This document shows positions 15,675 to 23,078 of a stretch of 39,748 nt of DNA, piece by piece. The stretch is from Thermoleophilia bacterium. Lineage in GTDB: Bacteria; Actinomycetota; Thermoleophilia; Gaiellales; Gaiellaceae. Position numbers and translations under genes: made by a program. The notes under the pieces were generated by a model that saw only the letters and a program-made list of their open reading frames with translations, had not been told where the DNA came from and did not search any database. Position 1 is the stretch's first letter; each line of letters opens with the position of its first letter. The stretch is from the NCBI GenBank assembly GCA_025936995.1, contig JAICSH010000017.1, positions 1 through 39,748 on the forward strand. Reading direction: 5' to 3'.

Positions 15675-16171
15675 CGGGGATCCTCCTCGTCGGCGGCGGG
15701 AGCAGCCGCTTCGGCTCTCCGAAGGCGCACGCGCGGCTCGACGGGGAGACGCTGGCCGAGCGGGCGTGGCGGCTCCTCGGCGAAGTTTGCGACGAGCGCA
15801 TCGCCGTCGGTCGCCTGGACGGCCTCTCCTTTCCGGCGCTCGAGGACGAGGGGACCGGGCCGGTCGCGGCGATCGCCGCCGGGCTGCGGGCCGCCTCGCA
15901 TGACACCGCCCTCGTCCTCCCGGTGGACATGCCGCTGCTCACGGCCGGTGCGCTCCAAACGCTGGCCGACGCGTGCCGTGACGACGCAGCGACCGGTCCG
16001 GAGGGCCCGCTCCCGTGCGCAGTCGTACGGCGCGCGCTGCCGGCGTTCGAGACGGGCGAGCGTCGCCTGCGAACCGTCCTCGACGGTCTCGACACCGCGC
16101 ACGTCGACCTCGACCCGTCCCTGCTCGCGAACGTGAACACGAGGTCCGACCTCGATAGGCTGGCGCCGTGA
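15656..16171 (+). CDS. mobA: Molybdenum cofactor guanylyltransferase
   Basis: 171 residues. MobA attaches GMP to molybdopterin to make the MGD form. The N-terminal nucleotide-binding loop LTGILLVGGGSSRFG followed by SPKA matches LAGGxSxRMGxxKA, and LVLPVDMPLLTAGAL is the metal-binding strand (D-x-P). The chain is shorter than E. coli MobA (194). The GTG at 15656 was chosen; it overlaps the end of fdhD by 19 bases in another frame, so translation is coupled. Its stop overlaps the methyltransferase start (GTGA). Confidence 0.9.
   Translation: MADRALTGILLVGGGSSRFGSPKAHARLDGETLAERAWRLLGEVCDERIAVGRLDGLSFPALEDEGTGPVAAIAAGLRAASHDTALVLPVDMPLLTAGALQTLADACRDDAATGPEGPLPCAVVRRALPAFETGERRLRTVLDGLDTAHVDLDPSLLANVNTRSDLDRLAP
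16156..16161 (+). promoter_or_regulatory. Possible internal -10 box (TAGGCT) for the methyltransferase gene
   Basis: TAGGCT inside the end of mobA, exactly 6 bases before the GTG of the methyltransferase. The same hexamer at the same spacing precedes the cupin and nitrilase genes. Confidence 0.35.
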
Positions 16172-16914
16172 GCGGAGTCTTCCGGGTCGGCGAGGCGGCG
16201 TACGACGACTTCATGGGTCGCTACTCGAGGCGGCTCGCGCCGGTGTTCGCGGACTTCGCCGGCCTGCGGGGCGGGGAGCGCGTCCTCGACGTCGGCGCCG
16301 GCACCGGCGCGCTCGTCGAGGCACTGCTCGCCCGCGGCTGCGAGGTCGCCGCGGCCGAGCCCTCGCCGGAGTTCTGCGAGGCGCTGCGCCGGCGCTTTCC
16401 GGGAGTCGCGGTGCAGGAGGCTCCGGCCGAGCAGCTCCCGTTCGCGGACGGCGCGTTCGACGCGGCGCTCGCGCAGCTCGTCGTCGCCTTCGTGGCCGAT
16501 GCCCCGGCCGCGGTTGCGGAGATGGCCCGCGTCGCGCGGCGCATCGCCGTATGCATGTGGGGGGTCGCGGAGGTCGACATGTTCGCCGCCATCGACCGGA
16601 CCGCGTCGGTTGTCGGGCCGGATCGCCTGCCCGAACCGCGCCGGTACCGGAATGCGCAGGAGATCCACGACCTCCTCGCGCCGCACGGCGAGGTCAAGGC
16701 CGCCGAGCTCGATGTGACGGGCAGCTATCGGGACTTCGACGATTTCTGGCATGCGCTCAGCGGCGGCGCGGGCCCGGCCGGCCGGTGGCTCGCCGGGCTC
16801 GACGCGGAGGCGCGTGAGAGCGCCCACGCTGAGCTGTTCCGTCAGCTCGGCAGTCCGGACGGGCCGTTCGAGCTCGCGGCGAAGGCCGTCGCCGCCGCGG
16901 TCACGCCCGGGTGA
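16168..16914 (+). CDS. SAM-dependent class I methyltransferase
   Basis: 248 residues. Methyltransf_11/25-type Rossmann domain: motif I VLDVGAGTGALVEAL (about residues 40-55), an acidic residue after beta 2 (AAAEPSPEF), motif II region FDAALAQLVVAFV. The substrate is unknown; small-molecule methylation is typical of this group. It is coupled to mobA by a GTGA overlap, but a TAGGCT box may also give it a promoter of its own. Its 3' end overlaps the convergent purA stop by 14 bases. Confidence 0.85.
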   Translation: MSGVFRVGEAAYDDFMGRYSRRLAPVFADFAGLRGGERVLDVGAGTGALVEALLARGCEVAAAEPSPEFCEALRRRFPGVAVQEAPAEQLPFADGAFDAALAQLVVAFVADAPAAVAEMARVARRIAVCMWGVAEVDMFAAIDRTASVVGPDRLPEPRRYRNAQEIHDLLAPHGEVKAAELDVTGSYRDFDDFWHALSGGAGPAGRWLAGLDAEARESAHAELFRQLGSPDGPFELAAKAVAAAVTPG

Positions 16915-18175
16915 GTACGGAGGAGCGCTCCGCTCCCGTGCCCACCAGCGTCACCTCGACGCCGAGCTCGCGCTCGACGAACTCGACGTAGCCGCGCGCC
17001 GCGGCCGGTAGCTCGGCCGCGGACGAGCAGCCGTCGAGCGAATCGTTCCAGCCTTCGAGCACCTCGTAGACAGGCTCGGCCGCGTGGAAGTCGCTCTGGT
17101 GCGCCGGGAAGTCGCGCGTCTCGCCGCCGTCGCGGGTGCGGTAGCGAACGCACACCGGGAGCTCCGCGAAGTGGGACAGGACGTCGAGTTTCGTGAGCGC
17201 GAGCTGGTCGATGCCGTTCACGCGCACGGCGTAACGTAGTGCGACGAGGTCGAGCCAGCCGCAGCGCCGCTCCCGTCCGGTCACCGTCCCGTACTCGCCG
17301 CCGAGCTCGCGCATGCGCGCCTGCTCCTCGCCGGAGATCTCCGACGGGAAGGGGCCCTCTCCGACCCGGGTCACGTACGCCTTGGAGACGCCGACGACCC
17401 GGTCGATGCGCTGCGGCCCGATCCCGACGCCCGTGGCCGCGCTGGCGGCGACGGGGTTCGAGGACGTGACGAAGGGATACGTGCCGTGGTCGAGATCGAG
17501 CAGCGTGGCCTGTGCCCCCTCGAAGAGGACGCGTTTCCCTTCCCGGAGCGCCTGGTCGACGTAGAGCGACGTGTCGGTGACGTACGGCCGGAGCCGCTGC
17601 GCGTAGCCCTCGTACTGCGCGGCGACCGTCTCGAGGTCGATCGGATCCGTTTCGTAGACGCGCTCGAGCCAGAGGTTCTTCTCGGCGAGCGCGACCTCGA
17701 TCTTCTGGCGGAGGATCTTGGGATCGAGGATGTCCTGGACGCGGATCCCGAGCCGCATCGCCTTGTCGGCGTAGCAGGGGCCGATCCCGCGCTTCGTCGT
17801 GCCGATGGCGAGCCTGCCGAGGCGCCGTTCGCTCGCCTGGTCGATCGCGAGGTGCCACGGCATGATCAGGTGCGCGTTGCCGGAGACGTACACGTCGCCG
17901 GTGGGGTGGCCGCGGCGCTCGAACTCGTCGAGCTCCGCGATCAGCACCTCGGGGTCGACGACGCAGCCGTTCCCGATCACGCACGGCTTGCCGCGGACGA
18001 TCCCGCTCGGCAGGGCCCGGATCTTGTACGTCTCGTCGCCGACGACGATCGTGTGCCCGGCGTTGGGGCCGCCCTGGTAGCGGCAGACGACGTCGGAGTC
18101 CCGGGCGAGCAGGTCGACGATCTTGCCCTTCCCCTCGTCGCCCCACTGCGCGCCGACAATGACGGTGGCGGGCAC
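16901..18175 (-). CDS. purA: Adenylosuccinate synthetase
   Basis: A 424-residue GTP-dependent ligase converting IMP and aspartate to adenylosuccinate, the first committed step to AMP. VIVGAQWGDEGKGKIVD at the N terminus holds the P-loop and catalytic Asp; GGPNAGHT with the catalytic His and GIGPCYADKAMR follow, and TKLDVLSHF is the guanine-binding segment. Full length for the family. GTG start; CATACT lies 8 bases upstream. It follows the dnaB-loader gene on the same strand after 26 bases and may be read from either promoter. Confidence 0.97.
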   Translation of the reverse strand: MPATVIVGAQWGDEGKGKIVDLLARDSDVVCRYQGGPNAGHTIVVGDETYKIRALPSGIVRGKPCVIGNGCVVDPEVLIAELDEFERRGHPTGDVYVSGNAHLIMPWHLAIDQASERRLGRLAIGTTKRGIGPCYADKAMRLGIRVQDILDPKILRQKIEVALAEKNLWLERVYETDPIDLETVAAQYEGYAQRLRPYVTDTSLYVDQALREGKRVLFEGAQATLLDLDHGTYPFVTSSNPVAASAATGVGIGPQRIDRVVGVSKAYVTRVGEGPFPSEISGEEQARMRELGGEYGTVTGRERRCGWLDLVALRYAVRVNGIDQLALTKLDVLSHFAELPVCVRYRTRDGGETRDFPAHQSDFHAAEPVYEVLEGWNDSLDGCSSAAELPAAARGYVEFVERELGVEVTLVGTGAERSSVLTRA

Positions 18176-18201
18176 GTCCGTGAAGTATGCCGTCCGCGAA
18201 T

Positions 18202-18933
18202 CTAGGCGGCGTTGCGCTCTACGAGGACCTCACGGAAGTCCTGGCGCGCCTCGATGTCCACGTCGCGGCACAGTCGACGAAGTCGGCTCGCCGACGGACC
18301 GCCGATGCGTCCTGCCAGCTCGTCCCAGCTGCAGTTCGTCGTGACGATCATGAGCAGCCGCTCCTGCTCGCGGTGATTGAGGATCTGGTAGATGCGATCG
18401 CGCGTCCACGGCGACGACCAGTCCTCGGCGCCGAGGTCGTCGAGGACGAGGACGTCGAAGCCACTCGGCGCCGGCGGCGGCTCGCCGTCGCCGTAGCTCT
18501 CCCTGAGCGCATCGAGCCACTGGGGAACGTTGACGAAGAGCGCGCTGCGCGGATGATCGCTCCAGACGAGCTGGTTGAGGATTGCGACAGCAAGGTGCGT
18601 CTTCCCGGCCCCCGGCCGGCCTCGGAGGAGCAGGCCGCGACGTAGCGCGGTTCCCGCCCGATACTCCTTCACCCACTGTTTGCAGACTTCGACTGCCGTC
18701 GTGGTTCCCGCCGCCGGTTCGAAGTTCTCGAACGTGCACTGCTCATAGCCGCCGGGCACGCAGACGCGCGCCCATCGGACCTCCGCCAGACGCTGTTCTT
18801 CTGCGACCTCCTCGGCGGCGCGGCACAGCTCGCAGTAGCGCTCCGCCGCGAACGTCTGGCCGAGGAGGAGGACCTGCTCGGTGCGGAACTCCCGCCCGCA
18901 GCCGAGGCACGTTGCTGTGAGGCTAGTGGGCAA
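18202..18933 (-). CDS. DnaI/DnaC-like helicase-loader ATPase
   Basis: 243 residues. N-terminal zinc-type finger with Cys9-x2-Cys12 and Cys34-x2-Cys37, then an AAA+ core of the DnaC/IstB type: Walker A LLRGRPGAGKTHLAVAIL (about 102-118), FVNVPQWLDALRESY, Walker B VLVLDDLGAEDW, sensor I MIVTTNCSW, and an Arg-rich SRLRRLCRDV near the end. The layout (zinc domain plus AAA+) is that of Bacillus DnaI. It starts at a TTG overlapping the end of dnaB by 11 bases, so it is translated with the helicase it would load. No transposase is adjacent, which argues against IstB. Confidence 0.85.
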   Translation of the reverse strand: MPTSLTATCLGCGREFRTEQVLLLGQTFAAERYCELCRAAEEVAEEQRLAEVRWARVCVPGGYEQCTFENFEPAAGTTTAVEVCKQWVKEYRAGTALRRGLLLRGRPGAGKTHLAVAILNQLVWSDHPRSALFVNVPQWLDALRESYGDGEPPPAPSGFDVLVLDDLGAEDWSSPWTRDRIYQILNHREQERLLMIVTTNCSWDELAGRIGGPSASRLRRLCRDVDIEARQDFREVLVERNAA

Positions 18934-20350
18934 GGCTGGCGAACTTCGCGTACTTGCTGATGAAGGCGACCTTGAAGTCTCCGGTCGGGCCGTTGCGGTG
19001 CTTTGCCACGATCACCTCGGCAACGCCCTTGTTCGTGTCGTCTGTCTCGTCGCGGTCGTAGTACTCCTCGCGATAGAGGAACATGACGAGGTCGGCGTCC
19101 TGCTCGATCGAACCGGACTCCCGCAGGTCGGAGAGCATCGGCCGCTTGTCGTGCCGCTGCTCGGGGGAGCGGTTGAGCTGCGAGAGCGCGACCACCGGCA
19201 GGTCGAGATCCTTGGCGATCTCCTTCAGTCCTCGGGAGATCGACGAGACCTCCTGCAGCCGGCTCTCCTCGCGCAGGCCGGTCGTCATCAGCTGGAGGTA
19301 GTCGACGACGACGAGGCCGAGGTTCGGTTCGCGCCGCTTCAGCGTCTGCGCGCGGGCGCGGAGCTCGAGGAGGCTGAGGGCCGGGGTGTCGTCGACGTAG
19401 AGCGGCGCCGACTCGAGCTGGCCGCACGCCTGCGCGAGGCGAGGCCAGTCGTCCTTCGAGAGCTTCCCGGTGCGGATGTGGTGGGCGTCGACCTTGCCGC
19501 GCGAGCAGATGAGCCGCTGGGCGACCTCCTGCCGCGACATCTCGAGGCTGAAGAAGGCGCACGGCGTCTGCTGGTCGACCGCGACGTGGTTCGCGAACTC
19601 GAGGGCGAAGGCGCTCTTCCCCATCGACGGGCGGGCGGCGAGGATGACGAGGTTCGCGGGCTGGAAGCCGGCGGTGATCCGGTCGAGATCCTTGAAGCCG
19701 CTCGCGAGCCCCGTGACCTCGGCGCCCGACTCGTAGAGGTGGCTGATCCGCTGGAACGTCTCGACGAGCGTGTCCTTGAAGAGGACGAGCTCGCCTTGCG
19801 CGCGGCGCTCGCCGAGCTCGAAGACGAGCTGCTCGGCGCGGGCGACGAGCTCCGTCGGCTCGCCCTCGCGATCCCACCCCAGCTGCGCGATCTCGCCGCC
19901 GGCGTGGATCAGCCCGCGCAGCGTCGCGTTCTCGCGGACGATCTCGGCGTAATGGCGGGCGTTCGCGGTGGCAGGAACGAGGCGCGCGAGCTCGTGGAGC
20001 CGGACGCGGCCGCCGATCCCTTCCAGCTCGCCCCGCTGCTCGAGCTCGTTCGTGAGCGTGATCGCATCGACCGGCTCGTTCTTGCCGTAGAGCTGCAGCG
20101 CGGCGCGGTAGATCTTTCCGTGCGATTCGCGGTAGAAGTCGCCCGCGTCGAGGATCTCGCTGACCGCGGCGATCGCGCCGGGCGAGATCATCATCGCGCC
20201 GAGGACCGACTCCTCGGCCTCGAGATTCTGCGGCGGGATGGCCGCCGGTTCGGGTACGGCTGCGAGGGTCACAAGTCGCGATTCCAGCACCGACGGCGCT
20301 TGGTTTCCAGCTGTGGGTATGTCCGTTGTGAACAGGTCATTTTTGGCCAT
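18923..20350 (-). CDS. dnaB: Replicative DNA helicase
   Basis: 475 residues. DnaB N-terminal domain (about 35-140; PPQNLEAEESVLGAMM), linker, and RecA-like C-terminal domain with Walker A ARPSMGKSAFALEFA, FFSLEMSRQEVAQRL, Walker B LGLVVVDYLQLM and the SQLNRSPEQR / LRESGSIEQDAD motifs. It unwinds DNA at the fork as a hexamer. There is no intein. It starts at ATG 20348-20350, 296 bases downstream of rplI, so it may have a promoter separate from the ribosomal genes. The stop overlaps the loader-like gene. Confidence 0.97.
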   Translation of the reverse strand: MAKNDLFTTDIPTAGNQAPSVLESRLVTLAAVPEPAAIPPQNLEAEESVLGAMMISPGAIAAVSEILDAGDFYRESHGKIYRAALQLYGKNEPVDAITLTNELEQRGELEGIGGRVRLHELARLVPATANARHYAEIVRENATLRGLIHAGGEIAQLGWDREGEPTELVARAEQLVFELGERRAQGELVLFKDTLVETFQRISHLYESGAEVTGLASGFKDLDRITAGFQPANLVILAARPSMGKSAFALEFANHVAVDQQTPCAFFSLEMSRQEVAQRLICSRGKVDAHHIRTGKLSKDDWPRLAQACGQLESAPLYVDDTPALSLLELRARAQTLKRREPNLGLVVVDYLQLMTTGLREESRLQEVSSISRGLKEIAKDLDLPVVALSQLNRSPEQRHDKRPMLSDLRESGSIEQDADLVMFLYREEYYDRDETDDTNKGVAEVIVAKHRNGPTGDFKVAFISKYAKFASLAH

Positions 20351-20489
20351 TTGCAGGCGAATCGACCATCGTTGCAGGCGCGCCGGACGGCGCACCTGTG
20401 CACGAATAGGGTGCTAGGAGCGGGAACTTCCTGCGTAGTTCCACAGGTCGTGGACAGCGTGTGAACGCCCTTCCGAGCCGAGGCCAAGC

Positions 20490-20526
20490 CGGACATGGCC
20501 CGGTGCCGGGCACGCGGACGTGTCCG
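20490..20526. repeat. Long imperfect palindrome, copy 1 (GGTGCCGGGCAC core)
   Basis: Outer arms CGGACATG and CGTGTCCG (one wobble) enclose an inner GGTGCC-G-GGCAC dyad. The right part, GGCACGCGGACGTG then CGCAA, aligns closely with copy 2 at 20583-20613. REP-like or terminator-like. Confidence 0.6.
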
Positions 20527-20569
20527 CAAAGGACGAGGAGCATCGCGATCGGGCGCGGCGCAACAGTCC

Positions 20570-20583
20570 GCGGTTCGAACCGC
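20570..20583. repeat. Perfect 14-base palindrome GCGGTTCGAACCGC
   Basis: An exact self-complementary site touching the left arm of palindrome copy 2. It could be a protein-binding dyad. It resembles a tRNA T-arm but cannot form the needed stem. Confidence 0.4.
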
Positions 20584-20613
20584 CACGTCCTGGTGCCTGG
20601 CACCGAGACGTGG
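20583..20613. repeat. Long palindrome, copy 2 (GGTGCCTGGCACC core)
   Basis: Outer arms CCACGTC and GACGTGG are exact complements; the inner core GGTGCC-T-GGCACC is also an exact dyad. The same two-level architecture and a similar right flank (GACGTG, then CGCAA) are seen in copy 1, 57 bases upstream. Confidence 0.65.
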
Positions 20614-20646
20614 CGCAATGAGACAGGCGTTGGACGCGGGGAGGGT

Positions 20647-21351
20647 CTACTCGTCCCGCAGGGCTGCGTCTGCGTCGGCGCGCCACTCGGGCTCGGGCTC
20701 CGGCTCTTCCGCCGCAGCCTCGGCTTCCGCGTCCTCGCTCGCGTCGCCGTCGGTCGCCTGGGCGTCTTCGGCGTCGGCCGCCTCGGCGGCGTCGACCTCG
20801 GCGAGGATCTCCTCGAGCTCGACGGAGGGCTCGGGAGTCTCGGCTGCCTGCTCGGCGCGCTCCGCGGCCTCCATCGCCTCGAGCTCCTCGTCGGACGGCA
20901 GCTCGCCACCCTCCGGGACGACGTGCGTCTGCACCTCGACGCGGACGTCCTCGAACAGGCCGATCGGAACCGCGTAGCGACCGATCCGCTTGATCGAGTC
21001 GGTCTCGATCTTGCGCCGGTCGACGCGGATCTTCTCGGAACTCCAGAGCTCGTCCGCGATGTCGGTGGGCGTGACCGAGCCGAAGAGCGAGCCCGTCGGC
21101 CCCGCCTTGACCTCGAACCGGAGCACCGCCTTCGAGAGCGTCTCGGCGATCTCGCGCGCCTGGTCGGCGGTCTTCGCCTCGTGCCGGGCGCGCAGCGTGT
21201 CGCGCTTCTGGAGCTCCGCGACACGCGCGGCAGTCGCCTCCTGGGCAAGCTGCCGGGGGAGGAGGTAGTTGCGGGCGTAGCCGCGGGCGACCGAGACGAC
21301 GTCGCCGCGGAGGCCGACGTGCTCGACGTCCGAGAGGAGGATGACCTCCAC
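20647..21351 (-). CDS. rplI: Ribosomal protein L9 with long acidic tail
   Basis: 234 residues against about 150 in most bacteria. Residues 1-150 are a normal L9: EVILLSDVEHVGLRGDVVSVARGYARNYLLPRQLA, the long connecting helix, and the C-terminal rRNA-binding domain (KAGPTGSLFGSVTPTDIA). The last roughly 80 residues are a low-complexity Glu/Ala/Asp extension (for example EDAEAEAAAEEPEPEPEW). The GTG at 21349-21351 was chosen over upstream frames since L9 begins at this Met-Glu-Val and GGGGAG lies 7 bases ahead. One base separates it from the rpsR stop. Confidence 0.95.
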   Translation of the reverse strand: MEVILLSDVEHVGLRGDVVSVARGYARNYLLPRQLAQEATAARVAELQKRDTLRARHEAKTADQAREIAETLSKAVLRFEVKAGPTGSLFGSVTPTDIADELWSSEKIRVDRRKIETDSIKRIGRYAVPIGLFEDVRVEVQTHVVPEGGELPSDEELEAMEAAERAEQAAETPEPSVELEEILAEVDAAEAADAEDAQATDGDASEDAEAEAAAEEPEPEPEWRADADAALRDE

Positions 21352-21352
21352 G

Positions 21353-21685
21353 TCAGCGCTCCCCGCGATCGCCGCGATCCCCGCGATCGCGCCGCCCGCC
21401 ACCGCGCTCGCGATCGTCGGATCCCTCGGCGACGTACGGCAGCAGCGCCATCTCTCGCGCGCGCTTCACGGCCGTGGCCACCTGCACCTGATGCCGGCGG
21501 CAGGCGCCGCTGATCCGGCGGCTGCGGATCTTCCCCTTCTCGGAGATGTAGCGGCGCAGCTGGTTGACGTTCTTGTAGTCGATCTCCGCGATCTTGTCCT
21601 TGCAGAAGAAGCAGTTGCGGCGCTTGATCTGCCCCGCGGGCCCGCCGGGCCGCCTCCGCTGCTGCTGGGTCTTTTCTCTCGCCAT
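21353..21685 (-). CDS. rpsR: Ribosomal protein S18 with charged tail
   Basis: 110 residues; the usual length is 75-85. The core carries [19 protein letters not shown], a Cys-x2-Cys of the zinc-type (C+) S18, completed by SGACRRHQ, and the [17 protein letters not shown] helix that pairs with S6. The last roughly 20 residues form a repeat-derived Arg/Asp/Gly tail ending [11 protein letters not shown], encoded by 9-bp direct repeats. AGGAGAGG precedes the ATG. Confidence 0.96.
   Translation of the reverse strand: MAREKTQQQRRRPGGPAGQIKRRNCFFCKDKIAEIDYKNVNQLRRYISEKGKIRSRRISGACRRHQVQVATAVKRAREMALLPYVAEGSDDRERGGGRRDRGDRGDRGER
21361..21387. repeat. Three 9-bp direct repeats encoding the S18 tail
   Basis: CCCCGCGAT, CGCCGCGAT, CCCCGCGAT in tandem encode repeated Asp-Arg-Gly at the C terminus of S18. 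The unit is a multiple of three, so copy number can change without breaking the frame. Confidence 0.75.
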
Positions 21686-21692
21686 GCCTCTC

Positions 21693-22130
21693 CTAGAACG
21701 GGATGTCGTCGTCCGCCGCCGCCGGGAAGTCGGCGCTCTCCTGCGCCGCTCCGGCCGGCACGAACTGGTTGCCGCCGCCGCCGCCGTCGCCGTCGCCGCG
21801 GCCCCCGAGGAACTGGACGCTCTCGGCGATGATCTGCACGGCCTGCCGCTTGCCCGAGCCGTCGGTCGCGTCCCACTCGCGCCAGTCGAGCCGGCCGTCG
21901 ATGCCGACGGGGCGGCCCTTCGAGAGGTACTGGGTGCAGCTCTCGGCCTGGTTGCCGAAGACGGAGACGTCGAAGTAGTTCGGCTTGTCGACCCAGTTGC
22001 CCGACTCGTCGCGCCGGCGGCTGTTCACGGCCACCCTCAGGCTGCAAACCGGCGTGCCGCCGGGGGTATGCCGCAACTCGGGGTCCTTCGTCAGGTTGCC
22101 TACGAGAACGACGCGATTGATATTCGCCAT
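21693..22130 (-). CDS. ssb: Single-stranded DNA-binding protein
   Basis: 145 residues. OB-fold domain (about 1-105: [32 protein letters not shown] and [13 protein letters not shown]), a Gly-rich linker (about 108-122) and the acidic tip DDDIPF that recruits partner proteins. It is placed between rpsF and rpsR as in many bacteria. The ATG at 22128-22130 has GAGGAAGAGGAG upstream; longer reading of the frame runs into rpsF and is not used. Confidence 0.97.
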   Translation of the reverse strand: MANINRVVLVGNLTKDPELRHTPGGTPVCSLRVAVNSRRRDESGNWVDKPNYFDVSVFGNQAESCTQYLSKGRPVGIDGRLDWREWDATDGSGKRQAVQIIAESVQFLGGRGDGDGGGGGNQFVPAGAAQESADFPAAADDDIPF

Positions 22131-22134
22131 GTCT

Positions 22135-22596
22135 TTACTCCTCTTCCTCGCCCGGCTGCTCTTCCGCGTCAGCGTACTCCGGCTCGTCGTCTTCCGAAAC
22201 GGTCGTTTCGGGCGGCGTCGTTTCCGGCGCTGCCGTTTCCGGCGCAGGCGCTTCGGACTGCACCGCAACAGGAGCGGCGGCCTCGTCGCGCGGCGCGCTC
22301 GTGCGGGAGCCGGCGACGTGCCGCGTCGCCAGGTGCCGCAGCACGGCGTCGTCGATCTTGAGGACGCGGGAGATCTCGTCCAGCGTCTCCGCCTCCGCGT
22401 CGAAGACGACGAGGTGGTAGACGCCCTCCTCCTTGTGCGCGATCGGGTAGGCGAGGCGGCGCCGGCCCCAGGCGTCGTGGCTCTGCCACGCGCCGCCGCT
22501 CTTCTCGACGAGGTCGCGCGTGCGCGCGACGATCTCGTCCTGGCGGGCCTCCGCCTGCTCAGGGTCCAGCAACAGCAGGATCTCGTAAGTCGTCAC
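22135..22596 (-). CDS. rpsF: Ribosomal protein S6 with acidic tail
   Basis: 153 residues; the S6 fold takes about 95-100 (TYEILLLLDPEQAEARQDEIV, AYPIAHKEEGVYHLVVFDAE, RVLKIDDAVLRHLATR). The remaining roughly 55 residues are an acidic Pro/Glu/Thr/Ala tail. First gene of the rpsF-ssb-rpsR-rplI operon. The 115-base leader includes a GTCGGGGCCGAC dyad, a candidate for S6:S18 autoregulation, but I could not match it to the known motif. A purine-rich GGAAGGGAGGG lies about 10 bases before the ATG. Confidence 0.96.
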   Translation of the reverse strand: MTTYEILLLLDPEQAEARQDEIVARTRDLVEKSGGAWQSHDAWGRRRLAYPIAHKEEGVYHLVVFDAEAETLDEISRVLKIDDAVLRHLATRHVAGSRTSAPRDEAAAPVAVQSEAPAPETAAPETTPPETTVSEDDEPEYADAEEQPGEEEE

Positions 22597-22698
22597 GTCC
22601 CGATGCCCTCCCTTCCCACGGTCTCGACGTCGGCCCCGACTGCCGGCGCCGCTCGGGACAGAACGGCGCGATGACGGGGCAGGAAGCGGCGGTCACTG

Positions 22699-22704
22699 TA
22701 GCAT
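22699..22704 (+). promoter_or_regulatory. Putative -10 box (TAGCAT) of the 102-residue protein gene
   Basis: TAGCAT followed by 7 bases and the ATG at 22712; no ribosome-binding site. Fits the leaderless pattern. Confidence 0.45.
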
Positions 22705-22711
22705 CGCCCCG

Positions 22712-23020
22712 ATGCGGCGCCTGCTCGGGTGGATCGGCGGAGCGGTGGGCGGGGTCACCGCCTACCGTCTGATGCGGCGGCGTCCGCAGGTCGTCGCGGA
22801 GCCTTCATCCTCGGCCGTGTCGGACGAGCGCGCCGAGGAGTTGCGCGCGAAGCTCGCCGAGTCGCGAGCCGCGGAGCCGGAGACGGAAGCCGTCGTCGAG
22901 GAGCCGCCCGCGGAGGTTGTCGAGCCCGAGGGAGAGGCGGAGCCCGAGTCGCCGGACGACCGCCGCCGCCGGGTGCACGAGGAAGGCCGCGCGGCGCTCG
23001 ACGAGATGAAGCCGGAGTAG
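22712..23020 (+). CDS. Small acidic protein with short hydrophobic N terminus
   Basis: 102 residues, not recognised. The first 20 residues (RRLLGWIGGAVGGVTAYRLM) form a weak Gly-rich membrane-associating helix flanked by Arg. The rest is strongly acidic, rich in Glu, Pro and Ala, and ends in a charged helix (DDRRRRVHEEGRAALDEM). It may be a membrane-attached disordered protein. Divergent from rpsF; a bidirectional hairpin terminator follows. Confidence 0.6.
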   Translation: MRRLLGWIGGAVGGVTAYRLMRRRPQVVAEPSSSAVSDERAEELRAKLAESRAAEPETEAVVEEPPAEVVEPEGEAEPESPDDRRRRVHEEGRAALDEMKPE

Positions 23021-23031
23021 GGCGCAACGGG

Positions 23032-23055
23032 AAGGGCCCGCATGCGCGGGCCCTT
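23032..23055. terminator. Bidirectional hairpin terminator
   Basis: AAGGGCCCGC-ATGC-GCGGGCCCTT, a perfect 10-bp stem with a 4-base loop, lies between two convergent genes (stops at 23020 and 23079). The AA/TT ends give a very short U-tract on either strand. Confidence 0.8.
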
Positions 23056-23078
23056 AGAGACGATCGAGTTTCGTCGCC

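Larger units (their letters stand above)
20351..20646. other. 296-base gene-free spacer between rplI and dnaB
   Basis: No credible gene. It holds two related long palindromes (20490-20526 and 20583-20613), a perfect 14-base palindrome GCGGTTCGAACCGC (20570-20583), and the leader of dnaB. The palindromes may end transcription of the ribosomal operon or be members of a dispersed repeat family. Confidence 0.6.

Noticed and set aside
20430-20460. Possible DnaA boxes upstream of dnaB (TTCCACAGG, TGGACAG)
   Set aside because: Matches to TTATCCACA are poor and there is no cluster or AT-rich region, so no origin is called.
20565-20600. tRNA-like T-arm (GGTTCGAACC) in the rplI-dnaB gap
   Set aside because: The five-pair T stem cannot be formed and no acceptor, D or anticodon arm exists around it; it is a simple palindrome.
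21693-22268. Longer ssb frame reaching into rpsF
   Set aside because: The extra residues are the antiphase reading of the rpsF tail; ssb has a clear site and ATG at 22130.
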